Source: Micromonospora halophytica (lineage in GTDB: Bacteria > Actinomycetota > Actinomycetes > Mycobacteriales > Micromonosporaceae). From it: a stretch of DNA of 64,000 nt. Below, one piece after another: positions 40,784 through 49,649 of the stretch. Location of the stretch: contig NZ_FMDN01000019.1 of NCBI RefSeq assembly GCF_900090245.1, forward strand, positions 57,270 through 121,269. The letters run 5' to 3'. The notes under the pieces were generated by a model. It saw only the letters and a list, made by a program, of their open reading frames with translations. It was not told the DNA's origin and did no database searches. Position 1 is the first letter of the stretch. Every line of letters begins with the position of its first letter. The position numbers were made by a program, and so were the translations under genes.

Positions 40784-43700
40784 TCACGGCCGGGTACGCC
40801 GACGGGCACCGCCGCGGCGGGACCGGCGTCGGCCGGTGCCGCCCTCACCGCCCTCGTCGTCAGTGTCGCCGTCGCCCAGCGCGTCCGGGTCGTCCGCCCC
40901 GGCCAGCCGGGCGGACTCGCCCTCCTGGGCGTCCGCGACGGCCGGCGCGGCCGGCGTCTCCGACTCGTACCGGGACAGGTCGTAGCCCATGGTGTCGTGG
41001 TACTCGGCGTCGGTGGCGGGGGCGGCGACCTCGGGGGCCTCGGTCGTCTCCACCACCACACGCTCGGCCACGGCGCCCTTGCGGGAGCGCCGACGCGACG
41101 ACGTGGCGGGCTGCTCGGCCGCCGTGGGGGCCACCGACGAGGCGACCGCCTTGACCTTCTCCCCCGCACCGCCGGAACGCGGCTTCTCCGGCACCGGCTC
41201 GGTGTGGATGATCAGGCCGCGACCCTTGCAGCACTCGCAGGGCTCACTGAACGCCTCGAGCAGCCCGGCGCCGATCCGCTTGCGGGTCATCTGCACCAGG
41301 CCGAGCGAGGTGATCTCGGTGACCTGGTGCTTGGTCCGGTCCCGGCCCAGGCACTCGGTCAGCCGGCGCAGCACCAGCTCACGGTTGGACTCCAGCACCA
41401 TGTCGATGAAGTCGATCACCACGATGCCGCCGATGTCCCGCAGCCGGAGCTGGCGGACGATCTCCTCGGCCGCCTCCAGGTTGTTGCGGGTGACCGTCTC
41501 CTCCAGGTTGCCGCCGGAGCCGGTGTACTTGCCGGTGTTGACGTCGACGACGGTCATCGCCTCGGTCCGGTCGATCACCAGCGAGCCGCCCGAGGGGAGG
41601 AAGACCTTGCGGTCCAGCCCCTTGATGATCTGCTCGTCGATGCGGTACTCGGCGAAGACGTCGGAGGTGCCGACGTGCCGGCGCAACCGGGCGACCAGGT
41701 CGGGCGAGACGTGCGACAGGTACGACTCGACCATGTCGTACGACTGCTCGCCCTCGATGACCAGCTCGCGGAAGTCCTCGTTGAACAGGTCCCGGACGAC
41801 CCGGATGACCAGGTCCGGCTCCTCGTAGAGCAGCACCGGGGCACCGCCCTCGGCCGCCTTGGCCTGGATGTCCTCCCACTGCGCCTGGAGCCGCTTGACG
41901 TCCCGGGCCAGCTCGTCCTCGCTGGCGCCCTCGGCGGCCGTGCGGACGATCACCCCGGCGCCGTCCGGCACCAGCTTCTTCAGCACGTCCCGCAGCCGCT
42001 TGCGCTCGGTGTCGGGCAGCTTGCGGCTGATCCCGGAGGCGTTGCCGTTGGGCACGTAGACCAGGTGCCGGCCGGAGAGCGCGATGTGGCTGGTCAGCCG
42101 GGCGCCCTTGTGCCCGATCGGGTCCTTGGTGACCTGCACCAGCACCGAGTCGCCGGAGCGCAGCGCCTGCTCGATCGAGCGGGCCCGCCCCTCCAGGCCG
42201 GTGGTGTCCCAGTTGACCTCACCGGCGTACAGCACGGCGTTGCGGCCACGCCCGATGTCGACGAAGGCCGCCTCCATGCTGGGCAGGACGTTCTGCACCT
42301 TGCCCAGGTAGACGTTGCCGGCCATGGTGCCGGAGGAGTTGCGGGTGACGTAGTGCTCGACCAGCACGCCGTCCTCGAGAACGGCGATCTGGGTGCGGTC
42401 GCCGCGCTGGCGCACCGCCATCACCCGGTCGACCGCCTCCCGGCGGGCCAGGAACTCCGACTCACTGAGGATCGGCGGGCGGGTACGCCGCTGCTCGCGG
42501 CCGTCCCGGCGACGCTGGCGCTTGGCCTCCAGCCGGGTCGAGCCGGAGACGCCCTGCACCTCGTCGACGGCCTTGCGCGGCTCGCGGATCTTGACGACGG
42601 TGGGTACGCCGTCGTCGGCGGCCCCCTCGGCGTCCCCGGCGCCCCGACGGCGGCGACGGCGCCGGCGGCGGGTCATCCCGTCGCCCTCGCCCTCCTCTTC
42701 CTCGGCCTCCTCGGTCTCGACCTCCTCGGCCTCGACCTGGGCTGCCTCCTCGCCTTCCTCCTCGTCGTCGGCCTCGTCGGCACCACCCTTGCCGCGACCA
42801 CGGCCCCGGCGACCACGACGACGACGGCGACGACCGGCGGCGGTCTCGTCCTCGTCCTCGTCCTCGGCGGCGGGCTCCTCCTCCTCGGCGGTGGGCTCCT
42901 CCTCGACCTCGGCGGCCTCGACCGGCTCGACCTCACGACGGCCGCGGCGGCGACGGCGGCCGGTCTCCGCCGGCTCCTCCTCGACGACCTCGGCCACCGG
43001 GCCGGGCTCGACCACCCGGAAGGTCGGCAGTTCCTCCGGCTGGGGGGCCATGAACAGCACGGTCGGCGCGGAGAGCGCGGCCCGGCGCCGACGGGTACGC
43101 GGTTCCGGCTCGGTCCGCTCCGCCGGCTGCTCGCCGCCGGGCACGGTCACGCCGGGCGGAACCTCGCCGGCCCGGCTCTCGGCACCGGACGCGGCGACGG
43201 CCGGGACGGCGGCCCCGGAATCGGTGGCGGCCGGCTCGGTGGCCTCGGCCTGCGCCGCGGCCTCCTCGTCGGTGAGCTCCTCGTCGGCGGCGGTGGGCTC
43301 GGTGGGGGCCGCTGCCTCGACGGCCGGCTCCTCGGTCTCCACCGCCGGGGTCACGACCTCGGTGGGTTCGCCGGACGCGGCGAGCACCTCGGCGGTCGCC
43401 GGAGTCTCGGCGGAGGGCTCCACGGCCGGGGCGGTGGCCTTGCGCCGCCGGGTACGGGTCACCTTCACCGGCGGTACGACCTCGCCGGAGGGCTCCTCCG
43501 CGCCGGTCACCACGACCGGTTCCTCGGCCGCCTTCGCGGGTGTCGCCTTGCGCCGGCGACGGGTGGTCTTCGGGGCGGTGTCCAGTTCACCGGCGACCGG
43601 GGCGATCACCTCGGCCTGGTGCGTCTCGTCGGTGGCGGACGCGGCGGCGGTCGACGCCTCGGCGGGCAGCTCCGCCTGCTCCGGCTGGCTCAGCGGGGCG

Positions 43701-43855
43701 GCCTTGCGCCGGGTGGTGCGGCGACGCTTGGGCGCCTCCGCCGCCGCCTCGGCCGGCGGGGCCTCCGGGCTGCTGCCGGTGGTGGTGCTGTCGGCGGTGT
43801 CGCCGGCCGGCTGTGAACCGGTCCGTTCGCCACCCTCGGGCTCGTTCTCGAGCAT
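40784..43855 (-). CDS. rne: Ribonuclease E/G
   Basis: 1023 residues from ATG 43855. The first half is a long acidic/basic low-complexity region (repeats of EEPAVEAAAPTEP type, then RRRRGRRGRGRGKG). The catalytic region near 480-900 has an S1-like domain (ENGVL type, here LEDGVLVEHYVTRNSSGTMA), GKVQNVLPSMEAAFVDIG, a DNase I-like VVDVNTGKYTGSGG, and zinc-link cysteines in EPCECCKGRG. As in other actinobacteria, disordered arms flank the catalytic core. It initiates mRNA decay and processes rRNA. The region before 43855 in the same frame has no ribosome site. Confidence 0.95.
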   Translation of the reverse strand: MLENEPEGGERTGSQPAGDTADSTTTGSSPEAPPAEAAAEAPKRRRTTRRKAAPLSQPEQAELPAEASTAAASATDETHQAEVIAPVAGELDTAPKTTRRRRKATPAKAAEEPVVVTGAEEPSGEVVPPVKVTRTRRRKATAPAVEPSAETPATAEVLAASGEPTEVVTPAVETEEPAVEAAAPTEPTAADEELTDEEAAAQAEATEPAATDSGAAVPAVAASGAESRAGEVPPGVTVPGGEQPAERTEPEPRTRRRRAALSAPTVLFMAPQPEELPTFRVVEPGPVAEVVEEEPAETGRRRRRGRREVEPVEAAEVEEEPTAEEEEPAAEDEDEDETAAGRRRRRRGRRGRGRGKGGADEADDEEEGEEAAQVEAEEVETEEAEEEEGEGDGMTRRRRRRRRRGAGDAEGAADDGVPTVVKIREPRKAVDEVQGVSGSTRLEAKRQRRRDGREQRRTRPPILSESEFLARREAVDRVMAVRQRGDRTQIAVLEDGVLVEHYVTRNSSGTMAGNVYLGKVQNVLPSMEAAFVDIGRGRNAVLYAGEVNWDTTGLEGRARSIEQALRSGDSVLVQVTKDPIGHKGARLTSHIALSGRHLVYVPNGNASGISRKLPDTERKRLRDVLKKLVPDGAGVIVRTAAEGASEDELARDVKRLQAQWEDIQAKAAEGGAPVLLYEEPDLVIRVVRDLFNEDFRELVIEGEQSYDMVESYLSHVSPDLVARLRRHVGTSDVFAEYRIDEQIIKGLDRKVFLPSGGSLVIDRTEAMTVVDVNTGKYTGSGGNLEETVTRNNLEAAEEIVRQLRLRDIGGIVVIDFIDMVLESNRELVLRRLTECLGRDRTKHQVTEITSLGLVQMTRKRIGAGLLEAFSEPCECCKGRGLIIHTEPVPEKPRSGGAGEKVKAVASSVAPTAAEQPATSSRRRSRKGAVAERVVVETTEAPEVAAPATDAEYHDTMGYDLSRYESETPAAPAVADAQEGESARLAGADDPDALGDGDTDDEGGEGGTGRRRSRRGGARRRTRP

Positions 43856-43987
43856 GGAGGTTCTCCAGTTCTGGCTGCCCCGGGCGCGGGTGAGCGCTGC
43901 CACGCAGGGTTGCCGCAAAAGTGTTTCCGCCGGGCGCGCGAGGTGCGCGACCGCCGAAGTCTGCCTGCCTGGAACGCTGACCGACGG

Positions 43988-44764
43988 TCAGTGTTCCCCG
44001 ATGGATGCCCCGTCGCGGTCCGCGTCCAACGGATCCACGATCGCGCCCTGCGCGGTCAACGTGCCCTGCGCCAGCCGGTTCACCCTGGGCGAGACCGGCG
44101 GCTCCAGGTCGGCCACCACGCGGAGGCCGGAAAGGACGTCATCGGGTCGTACGGACGGGGTGACCTGCCGCACGACCAGTTCGAGTATCGCACACGACAC
44201 GCCCGAGGCCCCGGAAGGCGTCTCCGCCGACCGGATCACATCGATGCTCATGACGGCGGCACGGGCGTCGAAGGTGCGCCGGCCCTGCTTGGTCATCCGC
44301 TCGACCAACACCTCGTCGGCGGCGGTGAAGGCGGCCACCGCGCGCTCCAGCGCGGCCGGCTCCACCGCCGGCAGCTCGATCCGCCAGTGCGAGGCCTCGA
44401 TCCGGTCGGCCAGGCTGCCGCCGTCGGCGACCACCGCGTCGAGCACGTCCAGGCCGGGCGAGAGCGCGGCGTCCAGCGCGGCACGCAACTGCTCCGGGTC
44501 GACCGGCTCGCGCAGGCCGATCTCCAGGTACTCGGCCTCGCTGGCCACGCCGGTGGGGGCGGCGCTGGCGTACGAGATCTTGGGGTGTGGGGTGAAGCCC
44601 TGGGAGAAGGCGATCGGCACCCCGGCCCGCCGCAGCGCCCGCTCGAAGGCCCGGGCGAAGTCCCGGTGCGAGGTGAACCGCAACGGCCCGCGCTTGGCGT
44701 ACCGGATCCGGACGCGCTGGACGACCGGCGCCTGCCCGCCCTCCGGCTGTGGTTTCTTACTGAT
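43988..44764 (-). CDS. TIGR03936 family radical SAM-associated protein (DUF2344), unusual start
   Basis: The conserved domain begins with RIRYAKRGPLRFTSHRDF and continues AFSQGFTPHPKISYASAAPT and EYLEIGLREPVDPEQL, identifying the DUF2344 partner of TIGR03960. The only standard start in frame is TTG 44683, which would remove RIRYAKRGP. Upstream, in frame, ATC at 44764-44762 follows GAGGAG by seven bases and gives ISKKPQPEGGQAPVVQRVRI, the N-terminus expected for the family (258 residues). So initiation at ATC or a sequence error is likely. The family's biochemical role is not established; it occurs with radical SAM tRNA or protein modification genes. Confidence 0.8.
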   Translation of the reverse strand: MSKKPQPEGGQAPVVQRVRIRYAKRGPLRFTSHRDFARAFERALRRAGVPIAFSQGFTPHPKISYASAAPTGVASEAEYLEIGLREPVDPEQLRAALDAALSPGLDVLDAVVADGGSLADRIEASHWRIELPAVEPAALERAVAAFTAADEVLVERMTKQGRRTFDARAAVMSIDVIRSAETPSGASGVSCAILELVVRQVTPSVRPDDVLSGLRVVADLEPPVSPRVNRLAQGTLTAQGAIVDPLDADRDGASIGEH

Positions 44765-44904
44765 CGTCGTGCTCCTCGTTCGGTCGGCACCGGTTGATCA
44801 TGACGGTGGCGTCTGCGACACGCCGTGCCGCAGACGATAACTTCATGATCACCGGGCGGAGCGGGCGGCGCGCGGGAGAAGCGCGGCGCGCCCGCTCCGG
44901 ACGG

Positions 44905-46944
44905 TCACTGCTGGGCGCCGGTGGGGACCTTCAGGCCGTTGACCGGGGTGAGCGGGAGCAGCTTCCGGCCGGTCGGGCCGATCTGGATCTCGGTGTCCAT
45001 CGACGGGCAGACGCCGCAGTCGAAGCACGGGGTCCAGCGGCAGTCGTCCTGCTCGTACTCGGAGAGGGAGTCCTGCCAGTCCTGCCAGAGCCAGTCCTTG
45101 TCCAGGCCGGAGTCGAGGTGGTCCCAGGGCAGGACCTCCAGCTCGTCGCGCTCCCGGGTGGTGTACCAGTCGAGGTCGACACCGAACGTCGGCAGCACCT
45201 CGTCGGCGGCCTCCACCCAGCGGCGGTACGAGAAGTGCTCGCTCCAGCCGTCGAAGCGGCCACCGTTCTCCCAGACCTTGCGGATCACCGCGCCGACCCG
45301 GCGGTCACCGCGGCTGAGCAGGCCCTCGATCAGCGACGGCTCGCCGTCGTGGTACCGGAAGCCGATCGCCCGGCCCAGCGAACGGTCCGCGTTGATCGCC
45401 TGCTTGAGCAGCTTGAGCCGGCCGTCGATGACCTCCGGTCGCGCCATGGACGCCCACTGGAACGGGGTGTGCGGCTTCGGCACGAAACCGCCGATGGAGA
45501 CCGTGCAGCGGATGTCCTTCGAACCGGTGGCGGCCCGGCCCGCCCGGATCACCTCGTGCGCCATGTCCGCGATCTCGAGGACGTCGGAGTCGGTCTCGGT
45601 GGGCAGGCCGCACATGAAGTAGAGCTTCACCTGCCGCCAGCCGTTGGTGTACGCGGTGACGACGGTGCGGATGAGGTCTTCCTTCGACACCATCTTGTTG
45701 ATCACCTTGCGGATCCGCTCCGACCCGCCCTCGGGGGCGAAGGTCAGACCGGTGCGCCGCCCGTTGCGGGACAGCTCCTGCGCCAGGTCGATGTTGAAGG
45801 CGTCCACCCGGGTCGACGGCAACGACAGGGAGACGTTGGTGCCCTCGTACTGCTGGGCGAGGCCCGAGCACATGTCGCCGATCTCCGAGTGGTCGGCCGA
45901 CGACAGCGACAGCAGACCCACCTCGTGGAAACCGGAGAACTCCAGCCCCTGCTGCACCATCTGGCCGACGGTGGTGATCGAGCGCTCCCGCACCGGGCGG
46001 GTGATCATGCCGGCCTGGCAGAACCGGCAGCCCCGGGTGCAGCCACGGAAGATCTCCACCGCGTACCGCTCGTGCACCGTCTCGGCCAGCGGCACCAGCG
46101 GCTTCTTCGGGTACGGCCAGGCGTCCAGGTCCATCGTCGTGCGCTTGTGCACCCGGAACGGCACGTCCGGGCGGTTCGGCACGACCCGCTGGATCCGGCC
46201 GTCGGGCAGGTAGTCCACGTCGTAGAAGCGCGGCACGTAGACGCTCTCGGTGCGGGCCAGCCGCAGCAGCAGCTCGTCCCGGCCGCCGGGCGAGCCCTCG
46301 GCCTTCCACTCCCGGACGATCGTGGTGATCTCCAGGACCGCCTCCTCGCCGTCGCCGAGCACGGCGGCGTCGACGAAGTCGGCGATCGGCTCCGGGTTGA
46401 ACGCGGCGTGACCGCCGGCCACGATCACCGGGTCGGCGTCGGTACGGTCGGCGGCGAGCATCGGGATGCCGGCCAGGTCGATCGCGGTGAGCAGGTTGGT
46501 GTAGCCCAGCTCGGTGGAGAACGAGACACCGAACACGTCGAAGTCGCGCACCGAGCGGTGCGCGTCGACGGTGAACTGCGGCACGCCGTGGGCGCGCATC
46601 AGCTTCTCCAGGTCCGGCCAGACCGCGTACGTCCGCTCGGCGAGCACGTCGGGCAGCTCGTTGAGCACCTCGTAGAGGATCTGGACGCCCTGGTTGGGCA
46701 GGCCCACCTCGTACGCGTCGGGATACATCAGCGCCCAACGCACGGTCGCCGCGTCCCAGTCCTTGACCACCGCGCCCAGCTCGCCACCGACGTACTGGAT
46801 GGGCTTGGTCACCTGGGGCAGCAGCGGCTCCAGCTGGGGCCAGATCGACGGCTCCAGGTCGCGGCGGGGCGACAGACGCGCCGAGCTGGAGCCGTCGCCA
46901 GAATTGGCCGCGGCGGGGCGCGGCGTCGTGGACGGGGCACTCAT
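44905..46944 (-). CDS. TIGR03960 family B12-binding radical SAM protein
   Basis: 679 residues from ATG 46944. An N-terminal cobalamin-binding-like domain (VRWALMYPDAYEVGLPNQGV, FDVFGVSFSTELGYTNLLTA, DPVIVAGGHAAFNPEPIADF) precedes a radical SAM core with the cluster motif FRGCTRGCRFCQAGMI and the GGSERIRKVINK segment. A C-terminal extension carries CFDCGVC. The pairing with TIGR03936 is near-universal. It was named from sequence; the reaction is unknown, perhaps modification of tRNA or protein. It lies upstream of the DUF2344 gene and rne in the usual order. Confidence 0.92.
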   Translation of the reverse strand: MSAPSTTPRPAAANSGDGSSSARLSPRRDLEPSIWPQLEPLLPQVTKPIQYVGGELGAVVKDWDAATVRWALMYPDAYEVGLPNQGVQILYEVLNELPDVLAERTYAVWPDLEKLMRAHGVPQFTVDAHRSVRDFDVFGVSFSTELGYTNLLTAIDLAGIPMLAADRTDADPVIVAGGHAAFNPEPIADFVDAAVLGDGEEAVLEITTIVREWKAEGSPGGRDELLLRLARTESVYVPRFYDVDYLPDGRIQRVVPNRPDVPFRVHKRTTMDLDAWPYPKKPLVPLAETVHERYAVEIFRGCTRGCRFCQAGMITRPVRERSITTVGQMVQQGLEFSGFHEVGLLSLSSADHSEIGDMCSGLAQQYEGTNVSLSLPSTRVDAFNIDLAQELSRNGRRTGLTFAPEGGSERIRKVINKMVSKEDLIRTVVTAYTNGWRQVKLYFMCGLPTETDSDVLEIADMAHEVIRAGRAATGSKDIRCTVSIGGFVPKPHTPFQWASMARPEVIDGRLKLLKQAINADRSLGRAIGFRYHDGEPSLIEGLLSRGDRRVGAVIRKVWENGGRFDGWSEHFSYRRWVEAADEVLPTFGVDLDWYTTRERDELEVLPWDHLDSGLDKDWLWQDWQDSLSEYEQDDCRWTPCFDCGVCPSMDTEIQIGPTGRKLLPLTPVNGLKVPTGAQQ

Positions 46945-47104
46945 GATGCCCAAGGGTACGCGTTCGCCGGCCGGGGACCACGGCGCACCGGGCGGCCCCG
47001 TCGGGGCGGGGTGCCGGATCCGACGGCCGGCCGGGCGGGACGCGGATCGCGGACGTTGGCACGCCGGTACTAACCTCGGACCGGCGCGAGAGGAGATTGC
47101 CGCG

Positions 47105-48766
47105 ATGCCGCAGCCGCAGCCGGGTCCGGACCGGCCGGCCGAGGGAAGCACGCCGGCCACCGACCCGGGCCGGGAACCGGCCGTCGCCGACGAGCCGACG
47201 CCCTCTCCCGTACCCCCGCAGGCCGGGCCCCGCACGGGCCCGGAAGGCACCCGTGAGCTGCCCACCGACCGGGCCGGGGCCACGCGGCCGGCCGACGTGC
47301 GGCCGGACACGCCAGGGCCCACTGAGCCGGTCGGCGGGCCCGTCGACCCGGAACCGGGCCGTCCCGCCGAGGCGGCCGGCGCGGGACCGGCCGGTGACGC
47401 CGCTTCCGGCGTCGGGGCACGTCCGGCGACCGAACCCGGCACGGACGAGCCGACCGCCGCCGAGCCCACCCCGGCCGAGCCCACCCGCGTCGAACCCGTC
47501 TCCCCGGCCGCGCCCGCGCCCACCCGCGTCGACGTCGCCGTCCCGCCCGCCGCCCTGGAACCCACCCGCGTCGAACCCGACTCCCCGGCCGCGCCCGCGC
47601 CCACCCGCGTCGAAGCCGTCCCGGACGGCACCCGGGTCGATCCCGAGCCGCCGCCGGCGCCGCGCTGGAGCGGCTCGGCCCCGGTGCCGCCCCCACCGCC
47701 GCGTCGACGTGGCTGGGGCGAGTCGGCCGAGCCCACACCCGTCCCGCCGCCGGCCCCGACCGAACTGCCCGAGCATCGCGCCCCGGTGGACCCGTGGGCG
47801 GGCGCGGACACCGGCTCCTGGGACCTGGACCATCACCACCCGGTCCCACCGCTGCCGCCGACGCTGTCCTATCCGGCACCGCCGGCCACCCGCCCCTACC
47901 AGGCCACGCCGCACCACCAGGCCACACCGCCGCCCGCGCCGCACCACCCGGTGTCGCCGCCGCCTCCGCCGCACCACCCGGCCGGGCCCCATCGGGCCGC
48001 GCCACCACCGGCACACCCGTACCCGGCCCCGCCGGTGGCCCGTCCGGTCTCCCCGCCGCCGTTGCCGGTCTCTCCGCCGCCCCGGCCGGCGCCGCCCCCT
48101 CCCCCGCCGCCGGTGACCCGGCCACCGAAGCAGCGCCGGGGTCGCCGTCCGGAGCCGGTGACGCCCCCGCCGGGATGGCAGGCCCCCAGGGGGTACGTCC
48201 CGGTGCCGGTGCGCAAGCGGCGGCGCTGGCCCTGGGTGCTGCTGCTCAGCCTGGCCTGCTGCTGCGGCTGCCCGGCCTGGTTCGGCAAGCCGATGTGGGA
48301 GCAGTACCCGGTCGACGCCGCGCTGCCCGGCCAGGTGGCCGACCTGACGCTGCGCGACGACACCCGCAGTACGGCGACCGCGAAGCGCCTCGAAGCCGAG
48401 GTACGCGAGGCGCACCTGATCTCCGAGGAGGTCTTCGCCGGGGTCTACGGCACCGGCGACGGCAAACGGGTGACGGTGTTCGGCGCGACCGGCTTCCGGA
48501 TCAGCCCGGAGTCGGACGCCGACGACGAGATGACCCGACTGACCGACACGTACCGGCTGGGCACCCCGGAGCCGGTGGACACCGGCGTACGCGGTCGGCA
48601 CGCCCGCTGCGCGACGGGTCGCTCGGACGGCACCGACGTGGTGGTCTGCACCTCCGTCGACCACGGCAGCATCACCACGGCCGTGTTCACCCGGCTCTCG
48701 GTCGACGACAGCGCCCGACTGCTGGACACCCTGCGCGGCCAGATCATCACCCCGAGCCAAGGCTGA
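47105..48766 (+). CDS. Proline-rich single-pass membrane protein
   Basis: 553 residues from ATG 47105 with GAGGAG upstream. About 370 residues of proline/alanine/glutamate-rich disordered sequence, including a 27-codon repeat, lie inside. A basic KRRRWPW and one helix (VLLLSLACCCGCPAWF) follow, then an external domain of about 150 residues (PGQVADLTLRDDTRSTATAK, VFGATGFRISPE, RHARCATG, CTSVDHGSITTAVFTRLSVD). The external domain is similar to that of the gene at 62807. A role in envelope or signalling is possible; nothing specific is known. Confidence 0.75.
   Translation: MPQPQPGPDRPAEGSTPATDPGREPAVADEPTPSPVPPQAGPRTGPEGTRELPTDRAGATRPADVRPDTPGPTEPVGGPVDPEPGRPAEAAGAGPAGDAASGVGARPATEPGTDEPTAAEPTPAEPTRVEPVSPAAPAPTRVDVAVPPAALEPTRVEPDSPAAPAPTRVEAVPDGTRVDPEPPPAPRWSGSAPVPPPPPRRRGWGESAEPTPVPPPAPTELPEHRAPVDPWAGADTGSWDLDHHHPVPPLPPTLSYPAPPATRPYQATPHHQATPPPAPHHPVSPPPPPHHPAGPHRAAPPPAHPYPAPPVARPVSPPPLPVSPPPRPAPPPPPPPVTRPPKQRRGRRPEPVTPPPGWQAPRGYVPVPVRKRRRWPWVLLLSLACCCGCPAWFGKPMWEQYPVDAALPGQVADLTLRDDTRSTATAKRLEAEVREAHLISEEVFAGVYGTGDGKRVTVFGATGFRISPESDADDEMTRLTDTYRLGTPEPVDTGVRGRHARCATGRSDGTDVVVCTSVDHGSITTAVFTRLSVDDSARLLDTLRGQIITPSQG
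47480..47613 (+). repeat. In-frame 81-bp-offset direct repeat
   Basis: About 53 bp starting CCCACCCGCGTCGAACCCG at 47480 recur at 47561 almost exactly. The offset is 81 bp (27 codons), so it encodes repeated EPTRVEP-SPAAPAPTRV segments of the disordered region. Recombination could vary copy number among strains. Confidence 0.75.
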
Positions 48767-48820
48767 CCGGCCGCACCCACGTCCACCCCGACCGGGGGGT
48801 GGGAGAATGGGCTGGAAGGG

Positions 48821-49513
48821 TCAGGCGGGCGATTCGCCGGGAGTGGGCTCGCCGCGCTTCGGCGCGTAGCGGGGGACGTACTCCTGGCCGGTGAGCTTCT
48901 GGATCTCGGCCATCAGTTCGTCGGTCATCGCCCGCAGCGAGGTGCGGTCGTCCGGCCGGCCGGTGAAGTCCAACGGTTTGCCGAACCGGACGATGATCTT
49001 CGCCCGGCCCGGTCGGGGCACCCGCGCGCCGATCGGCTGGGCCCGATCGGTGCCGATCATGCCGACCGGGATGATCGGCACGCCGGCCGCCACCGCCAGC
49101 CGGGCCGCCCCGGTACGCCCCCGGTAGAGCCGCCCGTCCGGGGAGCGGGTCCCCTCCGGGTACACGGCGACCAGATCGCCGCCCTTCAACGCGGGAATGG
49201 CGGCGTCGAACGCGGACAGCGCCGCCCGCCCGCCGGCCCGCTCGACCGGGATCGCGCCCAGGCCGGTGAGGACGAACTTGGAGAAGGCCCCCTTGGGGCC
49301 GGTGCCCTTGAAGTACTCCGACTTGGCCCAGAAGGCCAGGTGCCGGGGGACCACCGTGCCGAGGAAGAGCTCGTCGGCGACGGAGAGGTGGTTGCCGGCG
49401 AAGATCGCGCCCCCGGTCGCCGGGATGTGCTCCAACCCCTCCACGGTCGGGCGGAAGGCCAACCGGAGCGCGGGCGCCACGGTGAGCTTGCCGATGGTGT
49501 AGAGCAGGGGCAC
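48821..49513 (-). CDS. 1-acyl-sn-glycerol-3-phosphate acyltransferase-like protein
   Basis: 230 residues from GTG 49513 (MPLLYTIGKLTVAPALRLAF). The PlsC motifs are present: GNHLSVADELFLG (HX4D) near residue 40, GAIPVERAGGRAAL, VAVYPEGTRSPDG (EGTR) near 115, and VPIIPVGMIG. It acylates lysophosphatidate or related acceptors at the membrane. The longer open frame upstream has no family resemblance. It is downstream of ileS on the same strand with about 140 bp between. Confidence 0.9.
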   Translation of the reverse strand: MPLLYTIGKLTVAPALRLAFRPTVEGLEHIPATGGAIFAGNHLSVADELFLGTVVPRHLAFWAKSEYFKGTGPKGAFSKFVLTGLGAIPVERAGGRAALSAFDAAIPALKGGDLVAVYPEGTRSPDGRLYRGRTGAARLAVAAGVPIIPVGMIGTDRAQPIGARVPRPGRAKIIVRFGKPLDFTGRPDDRTSLRAMTDELMAEIQKLTGQEYVPRYAPKRGEPTPGESPA

Positions 49514-49649
49514 TGGTCCTCCGGCGGTCGTACGTGAACAGGCGGTGTCACGGTAGCGGACGCGTGCGCCCCCTACCCATCCGGTGGCGCGGGATCGCAG
49601 CAGGTGGTCCGGCGGCGCGGACGCCACCGGACCACCGGAACTCAGCAGG

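Noticed and set aside
40997..43816. 939-codon plus-strand frame opposite rne
   Set aside because: Antisense to the repetitive rne coding sequence; its composition mirrors the low-complexity arms.
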